Positions 20,005 to 27,758 of a stretch of DNA of 64,000 bases are shown here, piece after piece. The notes under the pieces were generated by a model that saw only the letters and a program-made list of their open reading frames with translations, was not told the origin of the DNA and did not search any database. The DNA comes from CAVRAW01 sp963716135. Its GTDB lineage: Bacteria; Planctomycetota; Planctomycetia; Pirellulales; JADZDJ01. Both the position numbers and the translations under genes were made by a program. Location of the stretch: contig OY970289.1 of assembly GCA_963716135.1 (NCBI GenBank), forward strand, positions 992,001-1,056,000. Reading direction: 5' to 3'. Numbering within the stretch: the stretch's first letter is position 1; each line of letters starts with the position of its first letter.

Positions 20005-20583
20005 CTAATCGGTTGATTTCCTTGCGCTAGTTCGACCTGTCGGCTCGCGCACTGTCGGCAGTTCGCACCAGCGCCCGCTTTGGTTTGCTGGCGGGCATTG
20101 GTTTCGAACTCGCGGCCGCGGAGCGTGCCTTCGCGCTGGATTTTGTCTTGCAGGTCGATGATCGCCTGAATCAGTTGCTCGGGCCGCGGCGGGCAGCCGG
20201 GAACGTACATATCGACTGGAATGAAGCGATCGATTCCCTGCACCACGCAATAGGTATCGAACACGCCGCCGGTGCTGGCACAGGCCCCCATCGAAATGCA
20301 CCACTTCGGCTCGTTCATCTGCTGCCAAATGCGCTGCAAGCACCGGCAGCATTTTCATCACCACGCGGCCGGCGACGATCATCAAATCGCACTGCCGCGG
20401 GCTGAAGCGAAACACCTCGGCGCCGAAGCGGGCGATATCGTGCTTGCTCGCGCCCGTGGCCATCAGCTCGATGCCGCAGCAGGCGGTGGCGAACGGCATC
20501 GGCCACAGGCTGTTCTTGCGGCACCAATTGGCCAGCGCGTCGAGCTTGCTGACGACGACGTTTTCCGGCAGCTCTATCGCCAT
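20005..20583 (-). CDS. nuoB: NADH-quinone oxidoreductase subunit B, frame shift(s)
   Basis: PSST-type subunit carrying cluster N2. Part one: LANWCRKNSLWPMPFATACC with the tandem cysteines, then FSPRQCDLMIVAGRVVMKM. After a shift near 20336 (one extra T in GTGCTTGCAG, 4 bases from GCGC) part two continues MNEPKWCISMGACASTGG and DMYVPGCPPRPEQLI. Downstream of REGTLRGREFETNARQ the frame runs on into nuoC without a stop. The frame that ends at 20005 gives a plausible tail (PTVREPTGRTSARKSTD), so I assume a second small shift near 20055. A fused NuoBC cannot be fully excluded. Overlaps nuoA by 10 bases. Confidence 0.9.
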   Translation of the reverse strand: MAIELPENVVVSKLDALANWCRKNSLWPMPFATACCGIELMATGASKHDIARFGAEVFRFSPRQCDLMIVAGRVVMKMLPVLAAHLAADERAEVVHFDGGLCQHRRRVRYLLRGAGNRSLHSSRYVRSRLPAAARATDSGDHRPARQNPARRHAPRPRVRNQCPPANQSGRWCELPTVREPTGRTSARKSTD

Positions 20584-20986
20584 TTGAAGACCCCTTTCCG
20601 CCAGTCGTAGACGAAGCCCACCACGACCAGCAGGATGAACACCATCGCGCCGGCGAAGACCAAACCGCGATTGGCAATCCAGCCGCCGCTGACGGCCTGA
20701 TCGATTCCCGCGCGGCTGGCCCTCGGCAGTATGCTGCAGTGGCGACGGCCCAGGGATACAGAAACAGCAATTCGACGTCGAACACCAGGAAGGCGATGGC
20801 CACTAGATGAAACCGCACGGCAAAGCGGCGGCGCGTATCGTGGATGGGATCCATGCCGCTTTCGTACGGCATTTCTTTCACCGGCGTCCGCTTGCGCGGC
20901 GCCAACAGGCGAGGGGCCGCGATCATGGCGCACGAGACGCCAGCGGCCACAGCGACGAACAACAATACCGGCAGCAGAGCCGCCAT
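20574..20986 (-). CDS. nuoA: NADH-quinone oxidoreductase subunit A, one frame shift
   Basis: Small three-helix membrane subunit of complex I and first gene of the operon, about 137 residues. Part one: helix LLPVLLFVAVAAGVSCAM, then KEMPYESGMDPIHDTRRRF and VAIAFLVFDVELLFLYPWAV with the conserved Asp-Glu. After a shift near 20714-20722 (GCGCG), part two carries the third helix (FAGAMVFILLVVVGFVYDW). The ATG at 20986 has GGGAG 7 bases upstream. Confidence 0.93.
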
Positions 20987-21018
20987 AAGCTGCTCCCGCG
21001 GATTGATTTGCGACGAGC

Positions 21019-21055
21019 GTCAGGACATTGTGAATCTTGTCACAATCCCTGACAA
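21019..21055 (-). promoter_or_regulatory. nuo promoter with overlapping Rex/CRP-like operator
   Basis: On the minus strand TTGTCA (21050-21055) and CACAAT (21027-21032) are 17 bases apart, a fair sigma70-like pair, 41 bases before the nuoA start. The spacer and -10 are covered by the palindrome TTGTGA-N6-TCACAA (21028-21045), nested in a wider stem GTCAGG...CCTGAC (21019-21053). The half sites match the published Rex consensus (NADH-sensing repressor) and equally the CRP core TGTGA-N6-TCACA. The position over the -10 suits a repressor better. Neither regulator gene is in the window. Confidence 0.5.
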
Positions 21056-21082
21056 ATAAAAATGGCGGTTTCTAACCACCAT
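21054..21082 (-). terminator. Minus-strand hairpin with T run just upstream of the nuo promoter
   Basis: Arms ATGGCGGTT (21062-21070) and AACCACCAT (21074-21082) with a 3-base loop. Read on the minus strand the stem is followed by TTTTTATTT. It would end a transcript that comes from above 21083 and so insulate the nuo promoter, or it could be part of a leader. Confidence 0.5.
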
Positions 21083-21196
21083 TTACAGAGGCAAATCTAG
21101 TGCTGGCACACGAAGGCGTCAAGCACGTCGAGATGCGCTCACGCCTGCGCCAGCTCGGCGGGAGCCTCGCTCTTCCAATCCCTTTTGGCGCGGTGC

Positions 21197-21266
21197 AAAA
21201 AAGAACCCTTCGCAGGTGGGGCAGGAACCTACGAAGGGCGAGAGCTAAAGGGTTGCCCCCTTGCTC
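21197..21266 (-). ncRNA. Two stacked hairpins ending in a T run, candidate small RNA
   Basis: Read on the minus strand: hairpin GAGCAAGGG...CCCTTTAGCTC (21242-21266), then a strong hairpin of 12-base arms with one mismatch (CCCTTCGTAGGT and ACCTGCGAAGGG, 21206-21238), then TTCTTTTTT (21197-21205). The second hairpin with its T run is a good intrinsic terminator on the minus strand, but no minus-strand protein gene lies upstream. A short RNA starting near 21300-21330 is possible. I recognise no family; it lacks the SRP-RNA core. The rest of 20987-21491 shows no gene. Confidence 0.4.
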
Positions 21267-21491
21267 AGCAACTACTATTTCCTAGATGGGGAATTCGTTC
21301 AATCACCCCTGTGGGGGAGTTAAATAAGGACTTCGAAATGCGGTTTTCTCGGGTATTTTGGCCTCCCGGCGACGCACGTGTTTGCCGATCCGCGTGGAAT
21401 CATCCCTCGGCAATCCCCTACAATGATTCCCCGCTCGCCGGTAGAGCGGCCGTGTACCGCATACTTCCAACCGCTGGCTTCGCAGGCCGCC

Positions 21492-22698
21492 ATGCCGCTC
21501 GATCTGGTCTCCACGCTTCGTGAATTGGTTGCCATCCCCAGCGTCAATCCGATGGGGCGCGCCGTTTCGGGACCGGAGTATTTCGAGTATCGACTGACCG
21601 ATTACTTGGAGCAACTGTTCGCGCGGTTGGGCATTCCGACTTCGCGCCAACCCATTGCTGAGAAGCGCGACAATCTGCTGGCGCGGCTCGATGGAGATCC
21701 CGCCGCTAGAAAGTGGCGGGACGCTGGTGCTGCTGGAAGCACATCAGGATACCGTGCCGGTCGACGGGATGAGCATTCCGCCGTTTGATCCGCAAGTGCG
21801 CGACGGCCGGCTGTACGGCCGTGGCTCCTGCGACATCAAAGGAGGCATGGCGACGATGTTGGCGGCTCTGGCTCGCCTGGCCGAAAAGCGCCCCGCCCCG
21901 CGCCCGACGGTGATCATGGCCTGCACGGTCAACGAGGAACATGGATTCACCGGCGCCACGGGATTGTGCGAATTGTGGTCGGCAAAGTCGGGGAAGGCAA
22001 ATGCGAACATGCCGCGCCGCCCCGATGCGGCGATCGTCGCGGAACCGACCAATCTGCACGTCGTCGTGGCGCACAAAGGCATGATCCGCTGGCGATGCCA
22101 CACGCACGGCCGGGCGGCGCATAGCTCGCAACCGCAGCATGGCGAGAACGCCGTCTACCGGATGGGCCGCGTGCTGCGGGCCTTGGAGCATTATCAGCGA
22201 GAGATCGTGGGCACGCTGGCCGATCATCCGCTGTGCGGCCGGCCGACTTTGAGCGTGGGCACGATTCACGGCGGAATCAGCGTGAACACCGTGCCGGACC
22301 GGTGCACCATTGAAATCGATCGCCGCCTATCTCCGGGCGAGGAACCGCAAGCCGCCTGGCAACACGTCGTGCACTATCTGGCGGAAGAGACCGCGTTGGG
22401 TAGTTTCATCGAACACGAGCCGCCGTTCATGCAGGGCCGCGGGCTCAGTGATGCCCATAACGGCGCCTTGGCAGAGAGATTGGCGACGGCGGTGCAAGCG
22501 GCGACGGGCAAGTCGCTAAGGAAGGTGGGCGTGGCGTTCGGCACCGACGCGGCTTCGTTTGCTTCGGCCGGCGTGCCGTGTGTCGTGTTTGGCCCCGGCT
22601 CGATCGAGCAGGCGCACACCGCGGAGGAATGGGTGCCGCTGGCGGAGGTCGAGCACGCCGCCGAGTCGCTGTATCGGGCGCTGGCGAATTGGAAATAA
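21492..22698 (+). CDS. M20-family metallopeptidase (ArgE/DapE type), one frame shift
   Basis: Zinc-dependent amide hydrolase of the acetylornithine deacetylase / succinyl-diaminopimelate desuccinylase group, about 402 residues. The ATG at 21492 begins MPLDLVSTLRELVAIPSVNP, a typical start. Metal and catalytic blocks follow a shift near 21700-21715: HQDTVPVDG, GRGSCDIKGGMATM, NEEHGFTGA, VAEPTNLHVVVAHKG, and AHTAEEWV close to the end. The exact substrate cannot be decided from sequence; no arginine- or lysine-pathway neighbours are present. It converges on the small secreted protein gene, with a terminator between them. Confidence 0.85.
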
Positions 22699-22735
22699 AA
22701 AAGCCTGCTAAGCCGCAACGCGGCGTAGCAGGCTT
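22695..22735 (-). terminator. Intrinsic terminator for the minus-strand secreted-protein gene
   Basis: Arms AAGCCTGCTAaGCCGC (22701-22716) and GCGGCgTAGCAGGCTT (22720-22735) with a 3-base loop. On the minus strand they are followed by TTTTTTT (22702-22696). On the plus strand the stem follows the M20 stop by a few bases but lacks a good T run, so plus-strand use would be weaker. Confidence 0.85.
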
Positions 22736-22776
22736 GGTTGTAAATCGCACGTCTCGCTCCCGCGCTTCTTCCCACG

Positions 22777-23148
22777 TCAGAACGTGTCGAGAATGAAGTG
22801 GTGGCCCCAATGGTATCGGGCCTGGCCGGGGCCCTCGTTGTAGTGCATCCACTTATCCCAGCCCGCGCTTTGCGGATACTCGTTGTGCCACTGCTTGTTG
22901 TATACCGGAATGCGCATTTCGGGCGGATAGCGGTAGTACAAACTCTCGGAGCTGCGATAGTATTCGTCGCCCCAGAAATTCTGCGGATAGTAGACGTACG
23001 GATAGTGATAGTAGCGGTCCCAATCTTGGGTGCTGTAGGAGCTGACCCATTGGCGACCGTAGGCTTCCTGTGCTTGTGCCGGCCGGGCATTCATGTAGAG
23101 ACCGAACACGACCGCGCAAAACAGCGCGGCGAAAATGCGGCGAGTCAT
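22777..23148 (-). CDS. Small exported Tyr-rich protein, unknown function
   Basis: 123 residues. A clear signal peptide (RRIFAALFCAVVFGLYMNA, cleavage likely after AQA near residue 26) is followed by a tyrosine- and tryptophan-rich mature part (DWDRYYHYPYVYYPQNFWG; YYRSSESLYYRYPPEMRIP). There is no cysteine and no known catalytic motif. I recognise no family by name; the composition suggests a periplasmic or cell-surface protein. It is a single-gene unit with its own terminator (22695-22735). Confidence 0.75.
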   Translation of the reverse strand: MTRRIFAALFCAVVFGLYMNARPAQAQEAYGRQWVSSYSTQDWDRYYHYPYVYYPQNFWGDEYYRSSESLYYRYPPEMRIPVYNKQWHNEYPQSAGWDKWMHYNEGPGQARYHWGHHFILDTF

Positions 23149-23462
23149 CAGAATCCCCCCTCAGTCCTCGATAGATGCTTTTCGGCCGGCGGCGCAGCAT
23201 CGCGGCTGCAACCGAAGGCCGAACTGGGTTTCGCGTGGTCGACCGGACCAGTGGACGATGCTAGCGTCGAACTAGCGGGAGCATGCATCGCCGAGTTTGC
23301 CGGTTAATTACCGCATCGGCAGCCGCGCCATCCGGTATTGAGGGAATATCCGGCATAACCGGCAGAATCGGACAAAGGCAGAAAGCAGAAGGCAGAGACG
23401 AGGGCATGCTAGCGAGACATGCTAAACCGCTAGCGGATGGATGAGGCGATGGGTGCGCGGTG
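23149..23462. other. Intergenic stretch with two short repeat elements
   Basis: 314 bases without a gene. It holds a CAGAAGG-family word repeat (23373-23399: AAAGGCAGAAAGCAGAAGG...), and GCTAAACCGCTAGCGG (23421-23436), which repeats a sequence seen at 9220-9235 with one change. Just before it is a related AGCGAGACATGCTAAACCGC segment. The upstream part should carry the promoter of the small secreted protein, but I see no clear hexamers. Confidence 0.6.
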
Positions 23463-24251
23463 TTACTCGTCGGCGGGCATCTTGCCTGACTCGAGTTCCT
23501 TGTCCCATTGGTCCATCAGCGGCCAGTCGATGGCGCAGGTGCCGAAGTCGGCCATGTGCAGATAGCCTTCCACGCGCTTGATGGTTTGATCGAGCTGGGC
23601 GCTGTTTTTGCGGAAGATCGGGCCGTGGCTGGGCAAGAGCCACTCGACATCGCTTTCGCGAATGCGCTTCAGCGAATTTACAAAGCCTGGAAGATCGCTG
23701 CCGTGATGTGCGTCGATCGCCCCGACGCAGCCGTCGCGGTAGATATTGTCGCCGCTGAAGAGCAGATTGCCCATGCGGAACGAGAGCTGACTGTCGGTGT
23801 GTCCCGGCGTGTGCCAGACTTCCAGCTTCAAATCGCCGACGGTGATCACATCCCCTTCGTCGATCAGCGTGTCGATCTTTACCGGAGGCATGTCGAGGTG
23901 AATGTTCTGTGCGGCTACCTCGGCAAATGTCTTTATCTTGTCCCCTTTTGCCAGCGGCTCGGCGGCCTTGGGATGCCCGCTGACGGTGGTCTTCAGCACC
24001 TGCTTCATTTTCGCCAGAGCCTGAATGTGATCGACGTCGGCGTGCGTGGCGATTAGCGTTTTGCAGTTGGACAGGGGAAAGTCGAGCTGGCGGATGAGGT
24101 CGATGATTTCGTCGGCCGTTTCCTGGAAGCCCACGTCGATCAGCACCCACTGGTTCTTGTCGAACACCAGGTAGACGTTGCAGCCTAGGCGCTGCCGGGC
24201 CTGGTAGTTCATCTCGATCACGTGGGGGAAGACCGGCTTCCGAGCTAACAT
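23463..24251 (-). CDS. Metallo-beta-lactamase-fold hydrolase with variant metal motif
   Basis: About 263 residues of the MBL fold. The first motif reads THADVDH (His70, Asp72, Asp74, His75 from the ATG at 24251), where HxHxDH is usual; the second His is Asp. Later blocks are normal: WHTPGHTDSQLS and FSGDNIY. A longer frame starts at 24326, but MLARKPVFPHVIEMNY at 24251 has AAGGAT upstream and a better family fit. The frame is intact. Substrate unknown; possibilities include thioester or lactone hydrolysis, or a redox partner role. The Asp variant may change metal loading. Confidence 0.8.
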   Translation of the reverse strand: MLARKPVFPHVIEMNYQARQRLGCNVYLVFDKNQWVLIDVGFQETADEIIDLIRQLDFPLSNCKTLIATHADVDHIQALAKMKQVLKTTVSGHPKAAEPLAKGDKIKTFAEVAAQNIHLDMPPVKIDTLIDEGDVITVGDLKLEVWHTPGHTDSQLSFRMGNLLFSGDNIYRDGCVGAIDAHHGSDLPGFVNSLKRIRESDVEWLLPSHGPIFRKNSAQLDQTIKRVEGYLHMADFGTCAIDWPLMDQWDKELESGKMPADE

Positions 24252-24397
24252 GCTGGGGATATCCTTCGTAGATGTGCCTGGCTGATCGGGCGTTGCGATT
24301 TTAAGAGGCTGCCCAAGGAGCGGCAAGCGACCGAGATGAATCGTAGCAGAAGCTTAGGCGCTATTGAGACTGCCGATCAATATCCGCCGGCAGCCGG

Positions 24398-24865
24398 TTA
24401 GTCGTCCAACCCTTTGGGCGTTTCCCCGAGCGGCTTGCGAGCTTCGAGAAACGCGGTGAGCAGGATTTGCGCGGCCAACTTATCCAGTCGCGCTTTGCGT
24501 TGTTTTTTGGTCAATTCGCCAGCTTCCAGAAGCTGCTCGGCCTCGGCGGTTGTGAAACGTTCATCGAAAAATACCACACTCACGCCAGTTATCTCTTGTA
24601 ACCACTTGCCGAATGCCCGTGCCTCGATCGATTTTTGGCTTTCGCGGCCGTCCAGATGCACCGGCAGCCCAACGACGAATCCGGCAATCTGCTGCTGTGT
24701 GACCAGGCGCTTGAAATATCCAGCGTCGGCGGTTTCATCCTGCCGATTGTAGATGGCCAGCGGGCTGGCAATTCGCTGCCCGGGATCGGTGATCGCTATT
24801 CCAATCCGCACCGTCCCGTAATCGATTCCGGCCAATCGTCCACTGGTAGCTTCTGCCTTCTGCAT
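24398..24865 (-). CDS. ruvX: RuvX/YqgF-type RNase H-fold nuclease
   Basis: Putative Holliday-junction resolvase or pre-16S rRNA nuclease, 155 residues, intact. Motifs: AGIDYGTVRIGIAI with the first catalytic Asp, FVVGLPVHLDG, VVFFDERFTTAEAE, and LDKLAAQILL with the last Asp. The start ATG at 24865 lies inside a CAGAAGG-type word repeat, so the first residues MQKAEA are encoded by the repeat; no better ATG exists before GIDYG. manC ends 15 bases upstream. Confidence 0.92.
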   Translation of the reverse strand: MQKAEATSGRLAGIDYGTVRIGIAITDPGQRIASPLAIYNRQDETADAGYFKRLVTQQQIAGFVVGLPVHLDGRESQKSIEARAFGKWLQEITGVSVVFFDERFTTAEAEQLLEAGELTKKQRKARLDKLAAQILLTAFLEARKPLGETPKGLDD

Positions 24866-24884
24866 TCTGCCTTCTGCCTTCTAC
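24851..24884. repeat. CAGAAGG word repeat joining manC stop to ruvX start
   Basis: On the minus strand: TAGAAGGCAGAAGGCAGA then ATGCAGAAGGCAGAA. Five degenerate copies of the 7-base word. The first TAG is the manC stop (24883-24881) and the ATG is the ruvX start. No matching inverted arm is present here. Confidence 0.85.
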
Positions 24885-25977
24885 AGCAATTCCTTCCAGC
24901 CTTTTTCCTCCAGCAGCTTCACGATTTTGCGAATCGCTTCCTCATCGTTGCGATTGGCCACGAGTGTGGCATCGGGCGTGTGAACAATGATCAAATCGTT
25001 CACGCCGACGGTGGCCACCAGGTGATTTTCGTCGCTGCGGATGATGGAACCTTTGGTATCGACCGTTAGGTGGCGGCCCGTGATCGAGTTTCCTTGCGCA
25101 TCGGCGCCAGTTTGACGGGCAGCCGCCTGCCAGGTTCCCACGTCGTCCCAACTGAATGGCGCTTCGATCACCGCCACCTCCGGCGCTTGCTCCATGACGG
25201 CGTAGTCGATCGAGATTCCCTTGATGCCGTCAAACTCTCGGGCAAACACCGCGGCACCATCGGGCTTGCCCCAGGCGTCAACAATCTTTTGCAGCCGCGC
25301 CAACATGTCGGGCTGCCGCTGGGCCAGCGCGGCGATGATCGTTTTCGCTTTCCAAATAAAAATGCCGCTGTTCCAGTAGAACGTACCCAGGTCGAAGTAT
25401 TCCTTGGCCAAGTCGGCTTTCGGCTTTTCTTTGAAGCGCGCGACGGTGTAAACCGGCAGGCCGCGAACTTCGGACAACTTCTGTGCATCGGCCAGCGGCT
25501 GATTCCGCTCGATGTAGCCGTAAGTTGTGGCCGGAAATGTCGGCTTGATGCCGAAGGTGACGATGCGGTCGTGTTTTTGTTCCACGAGCGCGGCGGCCGC
25601 TTTCACGCACTGCTGGAATTTATCGTCCGGCTGGATCACCTGATCGGCCGGCATGACGGCCATCACGCCTTCCGGATCGGTCCGCGAAATCAATAGTGCC
25701 GCCAAACCGATGCACGGCGCGGTATCGCGCTTGCAGGGTTCGCCGATGATATGGTCGGCCGGCAACTGCGGCACTTGAGCGCGCACGGCGTCGACAATAG
25801 CGGCGGCCGTTAGAATCCAAACGTTTTTCTGCTCCGCCACGGCGCCGAGCCGATCCGTCGTCATCTCGAGCATGGTGCGCTCGCCGGCCAGCGGCAGCAA
25901 TTGCTTGGGCGCGCGATGCGGCTTTCCGGCCAAAACCTTGTGCCTGCGCCGCCGGCCATGATGACGATGTGAAGCAT
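24881..25977 (-). CDS. manC: Mannose-1-phosphate guanylyltransferase, one frame shift
   Basis: Makes GDP-mannose from mannose-1-phosphate and GTP for glycan synthesis; about 365 residues. The real N-terminus is MLHIVIMAGGAGTRFWPESR from the ATG at 25977, with the nucleotide-binding GGxGTR signature. A shift near 25908-25914 (GGGCGCGCG) then leads into the long frame with PKQLLPLAGERTMLEMT, GEPCKRDTAPCIG, ADQVIQPDDKF, YGYIE, FKEKP and WNSGIFIW. It is the short type without an isomerase domain. The stop is supplied by the word repeat before ruvX. Confidence 0.9.
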
Positions 25978-25982
25978 GAAGA

Positions 25983-26102
25983 AGGGTTCGGGGTCCGGGG
26001 TTCAGGGTTCGGGCAAACTGTGAACTATGAGCATTGAGCAGTGAACGCAGCAATTGTCTGCTGTTCGTTGTTCATTGTTCAATGCTCATCGTTCATTGTT
26101 CG
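25983..26102. repeat. Two adjacent word repeats: GGGTTCG family and TGAACAATGAGC family copy 2
   Basis: 25983-26012 is built of GGGTTCG, GGGTCCG and GGGTTCA words. 26016-26046 and 26063-26102 form an imperfect inverted repeat of TGAACTATGAGCATTGAGC type, the same family as 17571-17653. The right arm provides the TGA stop of the pyrophosphorylase gene (26095-26093). It fills the gap to manC completely. Confidence 0.8.
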
Positions 26103-27486
26103 AAGAATGTTGGCTTATTAATGATTGTGGCTGAGTTCAGTTTTGTTTTGACTTCGCTCTCATCCAAGGCAAACAACGGGCTGATTTCGACGGCCACGTT
26201 CGGCGCAATTTTCGCGCCGGCGGCTTCCAGCCACTTTCGATGCAGCGCCACCATCATCGCCTTCGCGGTATCGGGAGAATCGCGCTTGTCGCCGGGTGTG
26301 TTCTTCACTGGGGCGAACGATTGCGCCGTGTCCGCTTCCACCACAATCGCACGGCTGGCGGCCGGGAGCAAGTCGAAAATGAATCGCTCGAATTTGAAGG
26401 CGTTCGGCTCGGCCGGCTCGACGGGCTTTCCTTGCTCATCGATGTGCGCCACTTTTTCCGCGCGGTGTGGAACGGCAGCGTCTCCTCTTTGCCTTGGACG
26501 CGCTGGAGGAAAGCCACGTCGAGCACGTGGATCGCCGTGTTGCCGGCCCACAGTTGCGGCTTGCCGTCGGATCCCAGTCGTTTGGCAACTTCGTCGGGCA
26601 AGTCGCTGTATTCGATGATTCGGGTGCGGCCGTCGATTTGCACGACGTTGCCCACTCGCTCCAGCGGTTCGCGCTTGGCCACGGCCAGGGTGCTCATTTC
26701 CGAATGCGCGAGAATGTGATAACCCAAAAACGCCGGATCGCAAACCTCGGCCAGCGGATTATCGACCTGAAAATAAAACAGGGTTTTGATGCCGCGGCGC
26801 TTGATGTCGTCCAATGCGCCGCTAGTGACCATTGCCGCCAACATGCCGCCGTGGCCATCGGGGCTGAGCGCCACTTCGCCTTTGTCGGCTAGCAGCACAC
26901 CGAGTGTGGCAATATCGACGGCGGGCATCGTGCCCTGGCAAAACAGGCGCACGTTTTCCTCCGCGAGGCCGAAGCGATTGTGCTTCTGGAAATAATCTTC
27001 CGTGTCGGCGTGCGTGGCGTCGCTGGTCATGACATAAAGCGGGACCGCGACGCCGTACCGCCGTCCGACCGCCACGAGTCGCTCCAACAGAATTTGAAAT
27101 AGCGAAGCGCCCGACACCGGACCGATTTTGTACATTCCTTTGGGCTTGTCGAAACCCATGCGGGTCCCCTGCCCTCCGGCGACCAGTATGGCGCCGATTT
27201 CGCCGCGCTTGAGCGCCGCATCTCCCGCGGCGCGGGCCTGCGCGAGCGTGAACTTGTTGCCCTTTCCATCCAGGCGAAATGCTTCGGGCGGCTGGGCGCG
27301 CTGTGCCAGCGCGGCCCAGTTGTCTTGCTTGGCGGCCCCCTGCACCAATCGCTCGACGAGGGCGAAATCAATCGAGGCGATTTGGTCCGCCAATCGCTGA
27401 CGCTGCGGATCGCTCAAATCACTCCAAAACCGCAGCAAATGCCGCTGATTTTGCGGTAGCATTCGCTCTAATTCGGACTTCTGCAT
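26093..27486 (-). CDS. UDP-sugar / UDP-GlcNAc-type pyrophosphorylase, one frame shift
   Basis: Nucleotidyltransferase of the eukaryote-like UDPGP/UAP family, about 464 residues. Blocks: HLLRFWSDLSD near the start, LVAGGQGTRMGFDKPKGMY (uridine-binding loop), PLYVMTSDATHADTEDYF, SPDGHGGMLAAM, FYFQVDNPLAEV and LWAGNTAIHVLD. After a shift near 26461 (GCGCGG) the C-terminal part continues (VEPAEPNAFKFERFIFD, FAPVKN). The start MQKSELERMLPQ at 27486 fits the family N-terminus and lies in a CAGAATG word repeat. The last codons and TGA also come from a word repeat. It makes a UDP-sugar for envelope glycans; the precise sugar is uncertain. Confidence 0.87.
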
Positions 27487-27507
27487 TCTGCATTCTGCCT
27501 TCTGCGT
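27476..27507. repeat. CAGAAGG word repeat at the start of the pyrophosphorylase gene
   Basis: Minus strand: CGCAGAAGGCAGAATGCAGA followed by ATGCAGAAGTC. The second ATG of the words (27486) is the likely start codon. Same family as 24851-24884, 23373-23399 and 47811-47836. Confidence 0.8.
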
Positions 27508-27639
27508 TTTTTCAGAGCCATCCACGTACCCAAGCATACGCTAGAAAGCACAACAGAGGAAACACGACGAACACCGTGGCATACGTGAAGATCGTCGTCC
27601 AAACGTGTCGCGGCCAGCGAGCCATGCCGGTTGACCAAA

Positions 27640-27750
27640 GGGTTAAGGCAATTGGTAAATGGTTAATTGTTGAACAAAGCTGCGATTCACCCTCACCCCT
27701 TCGACAAGCTCAGGGCAGGCCTGCCCTCTCCCTTGAACGGAGAGGGGTTA
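27640..27750. repeat. Composite intergenic repeats (GGTTAATTG words; CCCTTCGACAAGCTCAGGG)
   Basis: 27640-27672 holds degenerate GGTTAA-type words (GGTTAAGGCAATTGG, TAAATGGTTAATTG). 27697-27720 contains CCCTTCGACAAGCTCAGGG, a short imperfect palindrome, run directly into CCTCTCCcttgaacGGAGAGG (27726-27747), a good hairpin. It lies 3' of the kinase/ATPase gene on the minus strand. This composite looks like a mobile-type or transcript-end repeat; I see no gene in 27487-27758. Confidence 0.65.
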
Positions 27751-27758
27751 GGCGCGCA

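Noticed and set aside
19472..20583. In-frame NuoB-NuoC fusion
   Set aside because: The open frame across the junction depends on the nuoB shift; the alternative frame gives a sensible nuoB tail and stop at 20005, and nuoC has its own ATG at 19994. Not fully excluded.
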